Source: Pseudobdellovibrionaceae bacterium
GTDB taxonomy: Bacteria > Bdellovibrionota > Bdellovibrionia > Bdellovibrionales > JAMPXM01
Reading direction: 5' to 3'
Assembly (NCBI GenBank): GCA_913776405.1
Contig: CAJYOV010000104.1
Coordinates: forward strand, 1-13,664
Length of the DNA stretch: 13,664 bases
Shown here: one piece after another, positions 1-5,352 of the stretch
Layout: the number at the start of each line of letters is the position of its first letter
Numbering within the stretch: position 1 is the first letter of the stretch
Notes under the pieces: generated by a model
The model's database searches: none
What the model was told of the DNA's origin: nothing
The model's input: the letters and a program-made list of their open reading frames with translations, nothing else
Translations under genes and position numbers: made by a program

Positions 1-641
1 GAGAACGTTGCACCTTCACGAATCTTGATGACGTCACTTCCGGCTGCCGCATCAGCGACAATCCCGTCAGAGATACGAACATCCACTTTTCCATTCAAGA
101 AGGAGCGCGAGAAGCGCTCACGCAAAATCTGAACGACCGTTTCACTCGAAAGATCTTTGGGATAATCCTTCCCCAAAAACTTGTTCTCAAAACTCGAAAG
201 CACAGCATCGAGATGCTTACCTTGATCCAGAAGCGAAAGTTGACCGTCGAAAACCGTATCGTGAGTTGAGCCATAGAGTTTGCGAGACGATTCGTAGAAG
301 TCACGAGTCCCACGTGCGTTCAAAAGAACGACGACCTCGAGATATTGATCGACCATCGACATCAAAAGTTGGGCGAGGTCGTCTTGACCGCCGAATTCTC
401 GATATAGCGCGCGCCCGAGTTCAGAGAGTTCGGTGATCTTTTGCATCGGATCGAAGCCCAATGGAATTCGCTGATAGTAGGCGCGATCGACTTTCGGCAG
501 CCTGCGGCCCGAGCCTTTTAAGAAATCCGCCTCGATCGCGGGATCCCATTTGATCGCGTCTAGAACGCGAAATGGCCGCTGAGCCTCAACGACCCGGTCG
601 GAGAAAGCTCGAATCTTCTCCTTATATTGATCCAATCCCAT
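1..641 (-). CDS. DUF1704 / QEGLA-motif family protein, N-terminal part, cut by the window edge
   Basis: An uninterrupted reading frame begins at the ATG at 641 and leaves the window at base 1, giving 213 residues. The protein starts MGLDQYKEKIRAFSDRVVEA. It continues with segments characteristic of the DUF1704 family (flavohaemoglobin expression-modulating QEGLA motif protein): VLDAIKWDPAIEADFL, a YYQRIPLGFDP stretch, VVVLLNARGTRDFYESSRKL and a following YGS. Members are about 400 residues and are related to metallopeptidases that include eukaryotic tubulin tyrosine carboxypeptidases. The QEGLA and putative zinc-binding part lies in the missing C-terminal half, so catalytic competence cannot be judged. 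The ATG has only a weak upstream purine stretch (AAGAGAC). An in-frame TTG lies about 45 bases upstream. The gene is divergent from the lipoprotein gene at 837. Family assignment is fairly confident; the cellular role is unknown. Confidence 0.82.
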   Translation of the reverse strand, partial: MGLDQYKEKIRAFSDRVVEAQRPFRVLDAIKWDPAIEADFLKGSGRRLPKVDRAYYQRIPLGFDPMQKITELSELGRALYREFGGQDDLAQLLMSMVDQYLEVVVLLNARGTRDFYESSRKLYGSTHDTVFDGQLSLLDQGKHLDAVLSSFENKFLGKDYPKDLSSETVVQILRERFSRSFLNGKVDVRISDGIVADAAAGSDVIKIREGATF

Positions 642-759
642 GTCTCTTAGGGTGCCGTTCTGGGGCGCCTGTCGCAAGACCAGTGCCGAAGCTCGTCAAG
701 CGCGCCTGTTCAAAAGCGCCCCGAGACCACACAGATTGGCGCACGCGCTCGACCGAAGG

Positions 760-789
760 TTGGCACAGGTCCTGTAAGGAATCCATGAT
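760..789 (+). promoter_or_regulatory. Candidate sigma70-type promoter for the lipoprotein gene
   Basis: TTGGCA at 760-765 (5 of 6 consensus bases) is followed after 18 bases by CATGAT at 784-789 (4 of 6). Transcription would start near 796, just where a GC-rich hairpin lies. This is pattern matching only. The rest of the divergent gap 642-836 has no other clear element, except a TTGACG on the minus strand (694-699) that lacks a good -10 box for the DUF1704 gene. Confidence 0.22.
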
Positions 790-790
790 G

Positions 791-824
791 GCAGGCCCGA
801 AAACGGGCTCAAGAACCGACCTGC
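791..824 (+). other. Nested inverted repeat in the 5' leader of the lipoprotein gene
   Basis: GCCCG (795-799), a loop of four A, and CGGGC (804-808) form a compact hairpin. It is nested within a second pair, GCAGG (791-795) and CCTGC (820-824), which shares base 795 so the two cannot form completely together. The structure ends three bases before the GAGGTGA ribosome binding site at 827-833. It could protect the 5' end of the mRNA or modulate ribosome access. No T-tract follows, so it is not an intrinsic terminator. Confidence 0.35.
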
Positions 825-836
825 TTGAGGTGACTT

Positions 837-1637
837 ATGAAGATGTTGAAAGTCTCATTCGCAAAATCTGCTGTACAGGCCTTCGCAATTGCGACCTTGG
901 CTGTCTTGGCAGCTTGCGGGCAAAATAGCTCGATCTCAAATTCGTCGGACACTCCGGGCGCAGGCTCTCTCGGATCGAATGTCGACATTCGCACCTGCCA
1001 AGTCGGCCAAGTCCACAACTCTCAGTTGGGTTGTTTGACTCGCGGCCAGTGCGCCGTCGGCCAAGGCACTGCCGCAAACTCTGGCCAATGTCAGAGTGGT
1101 CAGATCGTAACTGAAGAAATCAAATTCGGTTCTTCGGCTGGCACACGTCATTTCGGTCAACTCAACTTCACAAACCTGACTCAGGCTCAGCTTCTTTTTC
1201 AGGCGGCAGGGCTTTGTAACTCGGGCATGATGATGGGTGCTGTCGCAACATCCGCTCTTTCAAGCACTCCATGTGCGCAGTGGATTCAACGCGGTGGTTT
1301 CGCAATCGTGAAGTCATTCTCGACAGGCGTTGCGAATGTGAATCTTCAGATCGGTGTTGGCTCGACCTTCCCGACGGATCTCGTTCCGGTTCTTCCAGGT
1401 GTCTACGGATACAATGCGAACTACGCGAACACGAACTACTTGAGCTTCTCGCAACAGGCGATGAATTCGAAGTATAACAACGGTAACGGCATGCAGATCG
1501 TTGGTGTTTCACCAAACGGTAAAGTCGTGAACATCGTAATGCTTGTTGATGCTGGCGATTTGGGCGCTGACCGCGTTCAGGCACAGCTTGTTTACCAAGG
1601 CGTGATCTTCGCAAACACGACATTGAACCGCTTCTAA
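837..1637 (+). CDS. Cys-rich secreted lipoprotein of unknown function
   Basis: A 266-residue protein starts at ATG 837, eight bases after the beginning of a good ribosome binding site (GAGGTGA, 827-833). A lipoprotein signal peptide is evident: basic residues (K2, K5, K10), a hydrophobic stretch at 12-26 and the lipobox L24-A25-A26-C27. The mature protein therefore begins at C27 and is presumably anchored in a membrane, probably the outer one. Cysteines at 54, 66, 72 and 85 sit in a Gly/Gln-rich segment with C-x-x-G-style spacing, and two more are at 127 and 146, allowing up to three disulphides. Residues 155-266 are rich in predicted beta strands and small or polar residues and contain no catalytic motif that I recognise. 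Short Cys-spaced lipoproteins like this are, from memory, common in Bdellovibrio. No substrate or partner can be named. An inverted repeat spans its stop codon. Confidence 0.85.
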   Translation: MKMLKVSFAKSAVQAFAIATLAVLAACGQNSSISNSSDTPGAGSLGSNVDIRTCQVGQVHNSQLGCLTRGQCAVGQGTAANSGQCQSGQIVTEEIKFGSSAGTRHFGQLNFTNLTQAQLLFQAAGLCNSGMMMGAVATSALSSTPCAQWIQRGGFAIVKSFSTGVANVNLQIGVGSTFPTDLVPVLPGVYGYNANYANTNYLSFSQQAMNSKYNNGNGMQIVGVSPNGKVVNIVMLVDAGDLGADRVQAQLVYQGVIFANTTLNRF

Positions 1638-1642
1638 GCGGT
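1627..1642 (+). other. Inverted repeat spanning the lipoprotein stop codon
   Basis: ACCGCTT (1627-1633) and AAGCGGT (1636-1642) are perfect inverted repeats separated by two bases; the TAA stop is at 1635-1637. As RNA this gives a 5-bp GC-rich stem with a six-base loop. No T-tract follows, so intrinsic termination is doubtful; it may protect the 3' end. Confidence 0.35.
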
Positions 1643-1681
1643 ACGCATCGATCAGGTTCTACCTTGCTTATGACTTCAAAT

Positions 1682-1707
1682 GGCCGGCGCACTCTTGCGA
1701 ACCGGCC
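1682..1707 (+). other. GC-rich hairpin between the lipoprotein gene and yacG
   Basis: GGCCGG (1682-1687) pairs with CCGGCC (1702-1707). An inner CGC (1688-1690) pairs with GCG (1697-1699), leaving a six-base loop and a two-base bulge. It lies in the 93-base gap upstream of yacG. No T-tract follows on either strand, so it is more likely a leader structure or processing site than a terminator. Confidence 0.35.
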
Positions 1708-1730
1708 GACGCGAGAGTAAGTTTCAAGTC

Positions 1731-1937
1731 ATGAACGTCAAATGCCCAACATGCGGGAAGTCCGCCGAATATTCGCCCGAAAATAAATCGCGCCCGTTCT
1801 GTTCGGAGCGCTGCAAACTTATCGACCTCGGTGAGTGGGCTTCGGGCAATTACGCGATCCCAGTGCAAACTCCACCTGAGCCTGAAGAGTTCGAAGCAGC
1901 GCTCGAAGCCGGTAACGATCCCGGCGTGCTTCATTAA
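1731..1937 (+). CDS. yacG: DNA gyrase inhibitor / zinc-binding protein YacG
   Basis: This 68-residue protein, [20 protein letters not shown] and onward, matches the small YacG family (usually 60-70 residues). It has the four-Cys zinc site C5-x2-C8 and C24-x3-C28, the RPFCSERC core (21-28), the invariant-looking IDLGEWASG (31-39) and the YAIP turn. YacG is known in E. coli to bind GyrB and inhibit gyrase. An acidic, disordered tail (residues 45-68) is typical. I chose ATG 1731, not an upstream in-frame ATG at 1680, because the family begins within a few residues of the first CPxCG. The longer version would add 17 basic residues encoded across the 1682-1707 hairpin. The ribosome binding site is weak. 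The gene lies 71 bases upstream of the HU gene on the same strand, so two proteins that act on DNA topology are neighbours. Confidence 0.93.
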   Translation: MNVKCPTCGKSAEYSPENKSRPFCSERCKLIDLGEWASGNYAIPVQTPPEPEEFEAALEAGNDPGVLH

Positions 1938-1975
1938 ATTAATTTGTTGACGTTGTTCCTCGACCACGGTTGGAT
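1933..1975 (+). promoter_or_regulatory. Candidate promoter with AT-rich upstream element for the HU gene
   Basis: TTGACG (1947-1952, 5 of 6 to the -35 consensus) is preceded directly by the AT-rich palindromic stretch ATTAAATTAATTTG (1933-1946), which resembles an UP element. Seventeen bases downstream is a weak -10, TTGGAT (1970-1975). The stretch overlaps the yacG stop. A separate strong promoter would fit the high expression expected of HU. The -10 box is the weak point. Confidence 0.42.
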
Positions 1976-2008
1976 TTCGTTAAACACGCTACCAACCAGG
2001 GAGACAGC

Positions 2009-2281
2009 ATGAACAAAGCAGAATTGATCGACTTGATCGCAGCTGACACGAAGATGACTAAAGCGCAAGCTGAGCGTTTCCTCGACACAACTCTCGAGAC
2101 AATCAAAAAGACAGTTAAAAAAGGCGACGAAGTGAAACTCGTTGGCTTCGGCACTTTCGCAAAAGCGAAGCGCAAAGCACGCATGGGCCGTAACCCACAA
2201 ACTGGCAAGGCGATCAAAATCCCTGCAGCTTGGCACCCAAAATTCCGCCCAGGCGCGGAATTCAAAAACCTCGTTCGTTAA
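2009..2281 (+). CDS. hup: HU-family nucleoid-associated DNA-binding protein
   Basis: The protein is 90 residues, exactly the usual HU length. It begins MNKAELIDLIAADTKMTKAQ. The helical dimerisation half is followed by the family signature: VGFGTF (45-50), then the DNA-binding arm KARMGRNPQTGKAIKIP with the Asn-Pro that intercalates between bases. HU compacts DNA, introduces bends and takes part in replication and recombination. One departure from the commonest sequence is AAWHPKFRPG near residues 73-82, with a Trp-His where many HUs have Lys-Val; this may be lineage-specific. I chose ATG 2009 because a strong ribosome binding site (AGGGAG, 1998-2003) lies at good spacing and the family starts here; the in-frame ATG at 1970 would add 13 residues. 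The gene is followed by a strong terminator. HU alpha, HU beta and IHF cannot be told apart here, but length and sequence favour a homodimeric HU. Confidence 0.95.
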   Translation: MNKAELIDLIAADTKMTKAQAERFLDTTLETIKKTVKKGDEVKLVGFGTFAKAKRKARMGRNPQTGKAIKIPAAWHPKFRPGAEFKNLVR

Positions 2282-2291
2282 TCACGGCGAG

Positions 2292-2321
2292 TTTAGCTAA
2301 GGGCTTCGGCCGTCGGCTAAA
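2292..2321 (+). other. Hairpin with TTCG tetraloop after the HU gene
   Basis: TTTAGC (2292-2297) pairs with GCTAAA (2316-2321). Inside it GGC-TTCG-GCC (2302-2311) forms a stable tetraloop hairpin. It sits between the HU stop and the main terminator and would form a tandem 3' structure on the HU mRNA. Confidence 0.4.
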
Positions 2322-2327
2322 ACAAAA

Positions 2328-2360
2328 GGCTCAGAGGGTTTGTCCTTCTGAGCCTTTTTT
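2328..2360. terminator. Strong, probably bidirectional intrinsic terminator
   Basis: GGCTCAGA (2328-2335) pairs with TCTGAGCC (2347-2354), and GGG with TCC extends the stem to 11 bp with one G-T wobble and a five-base loop. Six T follow at 2355-2360 for HU transcripts. On the other strand AAAACAAAA (2319-2327) supplies a T-rich tail for the minus-strand block that ends at 2383. It separates two converging transcription units. Confidence 0.9.
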
Positions 2361-2382
2361 CGTTTCGAACCCTTTTTTAAGT

Positions 2383-4023
2383 TTATTCGACTTTTAAGTA
2401 ATCGCTGACTTCGAGGAATGGAAGCACGGCAACGCGGCTGAAGACCGGGTCGTACGTGTAAGCGAACGAGCTCAAACCGAAGAGCGCGATTTCTGAAATC
2501 AAGACGCCTTTAAACTGACCGGTGTAGCGCGAGTCGACTCGAGGTGCGTTTAAGAGAAGGCGGTCGTACCCGACAACACGCGGTTTTGCGCCCGCTTCGC
2601 AAGAGGCATCTTTAAATCCTGCAATCAAAGCCAATTCAGATTTCATCCTCGCCGTCATTGCTGAAACTTGGGCTGGCGTTTGCGCTTCACGCGTTGGAGC
2701 TCCGTAAGAATCCAATCGGTGGTCGATCGGATTCGAGCCTGGATTATTTTGTTGGTACCAACCCGGGTTCGATGCCGACTCGCAGTGGTGTCTTGCGACT
2801 CCGAAGTTGATCCAGAACGAACTCACAAGCTGAAGGTTGGTTTCATTCGATGGACCCGGCGTGATTTGTTCATACTGAATCGGGCCATTCACGAAGATCG
2901 ATTTCGTTGCATAAATTCGGCAGCCCGAGTCCGTACGGAGAACGAGGTTGTTGAGATAGATCGGTTTCTGAACGACAAGATCGCCATCACAGGTCAGCGA
3001 TTGGGCTTCGAAGTAGCTGCCTTTATCGACGAGACCTGCGAGTTCAGGCGAAGCGTTCGAGTTCTTGAAAAACTTCGACAGCTCGCTTCCGACCTTCGTG
3101 CGCGCGATCAGCAAAGCCTCATTCGGTGCACCGATGTAAACAGAGTCTTTTTCAACGACACTCAGAGCCGGCGAATGACCTGACGCTGTGGTCGGCGACT
3201 TCGACGATTCGGCCGCATTCACGTAGTCGAACAGCGTATTTTCAGCCGTCGATTTTGCGGCCATCGCTTGCGCTGCCGCCACAAAGTTTGACGAGACACC
3301 GCCGCGAATCAAAATAGAATTGATGTGACCTGCGAGATCGAACCCCAGTTTCACTTTCGGCACGATAACCGAAGAGCCGAACTTCGCGGTCATCCACGAA
3401 ATTTCGCCGCTCATGCGATCCGAGTACATCGAAACTCCAGCGCCTTGAAGTGGGTTGATGCCTTGTGCGGAGTACGACTTCGCGAAGAAGTAGTCGTTGC
3501 CTGCGCCGAAATCCGTAATAAAGCTTGAAGCGACATTCGCGTGACAGCTGATACAGCCTGGTGTGCGAATCGCCATCGCTGGCTGAAGCGCGTGAAGCGG
3601 GTTTGCAACGACAAACGTGACTTTGTTTGCGAGCTGCTCGCCGTAGTTGTCTTTTAAGTAAATTGTTGTCGACTCTGTCCCGCGAAATCCAGTCGCCGGC
3701 GTATAGATGACACTGCCGTCGGTTGTGCCAGCAAGTTTCAACGTTGAACCCGAATCGAGTGTCAAAGTCGCGGCCCCACCTTCGAACGTCGGCACTAGCT
3801 TCTCAGGCTTCAAAGTGAAATCAGGTTTGAACGTTTTTGGAGTGTTGAGATCTGTATAGACGTACTGAGACGAATCACCGAATGAAAGAAGAGAGTCTTT
3901 CGCTTGTTCAAAACCCACCTTCGAGCAGTTTTGAAATCCAACGACGAGAAGAAGCGCAAGCGCTCCAAGCGTGAACAAAGCCGCTTTCGATTGTCGTTTG
4001 TTGAGCGTCCAGATTCGTTTCAT
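2383..4023 (-). CDS. Lipoprotein with Ig-like domain and a single CxxCH haem-attachment motif
   Basis: This 546-residue protein starts at ATG 4023 with GGAG five bases upstream. The N-terminus is basic (MKR..), followed by a hydrophobic segment at 14-30 and the putative lipobox GFQNC with C33, a form I associate with Bdellovibrio lipoproteins. Residues about 60-140 resemble a bacterial Ig or cadherin-like fold (VIYTPATGFRGTESTTIYLK). Next comes a single C157-I-S-C160-H161 motif, the c-type haem attachment signature; a sixth ligand is not obvious. Residues about 340-385 alternate short beta strands (DGDLVV, PIYLNNLVLR, KSIFVNGPI), as in small beta-helix or bactofilin-like domains. The C-terminal ending GVLISEIALFGLSSFAYTYD followed by PVF recalls beta-helix C-termini of surface proteins. 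C345, C368, C414 and C475 may form disulphides. Redox or structural function is unresolved. It is the last gene of the minus-strand block, after a 142-base gap that holds GTGAGA repeats. Confidence 0.8.
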   Translation of the reverse strand: MKRIWTLNKRQSKAALFTLGALALLLVVGFQNCSKVGFEQAKDSLLSFGDSSQYVYTDLNTPKTFKPDFTLKPEKLVPTFEGGAATLTLDSGSTLKLAGTTDGSVIYTPATGFRGTESTTIYLKDNYGEQLANKVTFVVANPLHALQPAMAIRTPGCISCHANVASSFITDFGAGNDYFFAKSYSAQGINPLQGAGVSMYSDRMSGEISWMTAKFGSSVIVPKVKLGFDLAGHINSILIRGGVSSNFVAAAQAMAAKSTAENTLFDYVNAAESSKSPTTASGHSPALSVVEKDSVYIGAPNEALLIARTKVGSELSKFFKNSNASPELAGLVDKGSYFEAQSLTCDGDLVVQKPIYLNNLVLRTDSGCRIYATKSIFVNGPIQYEQITPGPSNETNLQLVSSFWINFGVARHHCESASNPGWYQQNNPGSNPIDHRLDSYGAPTREAQTPAQVSAMTARMKSELALIAGFKDASCEAGAKPRVVGYDRLLLNAPRVDSRYTGQFKGVLISEIALFGLSSFAYTYDPVFSRVAVLPFLEVSDYLKVE

Positions 4024-4067
4024 TTCGACTCCGATTGAATCGTTCGAAGGCCCTCAGTTGGACCGTC

Positions 4068-4162
4068 GTGAGATTCATCGGCTTCGAGACGTTACGAAGT
4101 GAGAACAATCACCGTGTTGTGAGAAATTTTAAAGAAACGTTGGCCCATGTTTCAGAGTGAGA
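4068..4162 (-). repeat. Four GTGAGA repeats upstream of the haem-motif lipoprotein gene
   Basis: The plus-strand hexamer GTGAGA occurs at 4068-4073, 4099-4104, 4119-4124 and 4157-4162 (TCTCAC in the direction of transcription). All four are in the 142-base gap between the lipoprotein start (4023) and the stop of the polyglycine gene (4166). The last copy is mirrored by TCTCAC at 4164-4169 across the stop codon. Start-to-start spacings are 31, 20 and 38. About 0.03 copies would be expected by chance in this length. They may be operator half-sites; no regulator is identified. Confidence 0.45.
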
Positions 4163-4165
4163 CTC

Positions 4166-5341
4166 TCACGGTGTCCACGTGATGACGCAAAAGCCGTTTC
4201 CTCCACGGCCAGGCGGCATAACTCGTGAGCCGCCACCGCCACCGCCGTTAGATCCGTCGCCACCTGCGCGCCCGTCGGTTGAATCGTCGTTGCCTTCACC
4301 CGCACCGCCGCCACCGCCACCAGGCCCGATAGAACCTCCGGCCATGAGTCTCGAGAACCCGGCATTACCCGCATAATAAAGTGAACCCCTAGCGCCTCCG
4401 CCGCCGCCGCCACCCATACTGCCGTTGCCGCCAGATTGAGAGGCGCCTGCGGTTCCACCTGTTCCTGCGGAAGTGCCTGTGCCTCCCGCACTGCCTGCTG
4501 CTAAAAGACCATTCGAAGCTGCAGCGCCGACGCCACCGCCACCGCCCCCGCCCTTCGGTCCAGCGGCACCGCCGTCGAAACCTGTCGCCGTTGGTAGCGC
4601 CGCACTTCCGCCGCCACTACTGCCCGTAACTGCAGAATCGGCGTAACCGCCGCTGCCGCCTGCGTAAGAAAAATTTCCGGTAGAAGGGTTTGCAGCGCCG
4701 CCCAAACCGCCTTGAGTTCCGTTGCCGCGACCGCCACCTGACGCGTTGACGGCTTGTACGCTTCCACCCAAACCATCGTTGATATCGATCGAAGACTGTC
4801 CGCCATTCGCGTCAGCGCCGCCGCCAGTACCAACTGTGATTGTGAGCGTATCGGCAACGACATTGAAAAAGGTCTGTTTCCAGCTGTCGTAGGCGCCGCC
4901 GCCACCACCCGCCCCAGAGCTGGAGCCACCGCCACCGCCGCCTACGCATTCCAGTAGGGCCTTCGAGGTTTCAAACCCGTTTGGCGGCGTCCATGTTTGC
5001 GAAGTTGTGAAAACAAAGTATTGAGGTGCTGCTGGTGCTCCACACAAACCGATCGAAACGCCAGAGGGAGATTTCGAACGGAACGTTGACCACTCCGTCG
5101 ACGTCCGAAGCGGAATCATGATCGCTTTGCCCGACGCATGACTGTTCGTGATCTTTGCGCAGACACCATCGATCGAGGCCGTCACATCCACCGACGCACC
5201 TGCAGCTACGCACGCCATGCCGGAAGGCACTGTTCCGCACGTTTGCGCGAGCGCCTGTCGCGACGCCACGCCGATCGCGACAGTCGCGATCGCGAGCTTC
5301 AGAAAACGAGCTGTTCTGGATGTACCGTGTTTAATGTTCAC
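4166..5341 (-). CDS. Secreted polyglycine-domain protein, possible fibre tip adhesin
   Basis: A 391-residue protein starts at GTG 5341, only 11 bases after the stop of fibre gene 2, implying cotranscription. A signal peptide is clear: basic start (K4, R9, R12, K15), hydrophobic 13-25 and an ALA cleavage site before Q33. Residues 33-107 form a small Cys-containing domain (C35, C44, C61, C100). From about 108 it matches the glycine-rich domain pattern of some phage and bacterial surface proteins: YFVFTTSQTWTPPNGF, then LLECVGGGGGG, and a C-terminal GNGFCVITW. Runs of five to seven Gly occur near 134-139, 145-149, 264-270, 310-316, 341-346 and 366-371, alternating with short variable Ser/Ala/Asn/Asp segments. 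In T-even-type phage gp38 adhesins such runs pack as polyglycine-II helices and the loops between them bind receptors. Surface location is likely; the adhesin role is inferred from domain and position. Confidence 0.78.
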   Translation of the reverse strand: MNIKHGTSRTARFLKLAIATVAIGVASRQALAQTCGTVPSGMACVAAGASVDVTASIDGVCAKITNSHASGKAIMIPLRTSTEWSTFRSKSPSGVSIGLCGAPAAPQYFVFTTSQTWTPPNGFETSKALLECVGGGGGGSSSGAGGGGGAYDSWKQTFFNVVADTLTITVGTGGGADANGGQSSIDINDGLGGSVQAVNASGGGRGNGTQGGLGGAANPSTGNFSYAGGSGGYADSAVTGSSGGGSAALPTATGFDGGAAGPKGGGGGGGVGAAASNGLLAAGSAGGTGTSAGTGGTAGASQSGGNGSMGGGGGGGARGSLYYAGNAGFSRLMAGGSIGPGGGGGGAGEGNDDSTDGRAGGDGSNGGGGGGSRVMPPGRGGNGFCVITWTP

Positions 5342-5352
5342 GCTGCGCTCTC

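Noticed and set aside
572..928. Plus-strand frame of 118 codons overlapping the lipoprotein start
   Set aside because: It overlaps both the DUF1704 start on the other strand and the lipoprotein signal peptide in another frame. Its composition is unlike a real protein and it lacks a ribosome binding site.
1680..1730. Longer YacG starting at the upstream ATG
   Set aside because: It would add a non-conserved basic extension coded by the hairpin region; family members start next to the first CPxCG.
4179..4376. Plus-strand frame coding for a proline-rich polypeptide
   Set aside because: It is the antisense of the Gly codons of the polyglycine gene. It has no ribosome binding site, no family match and no support as a gene.
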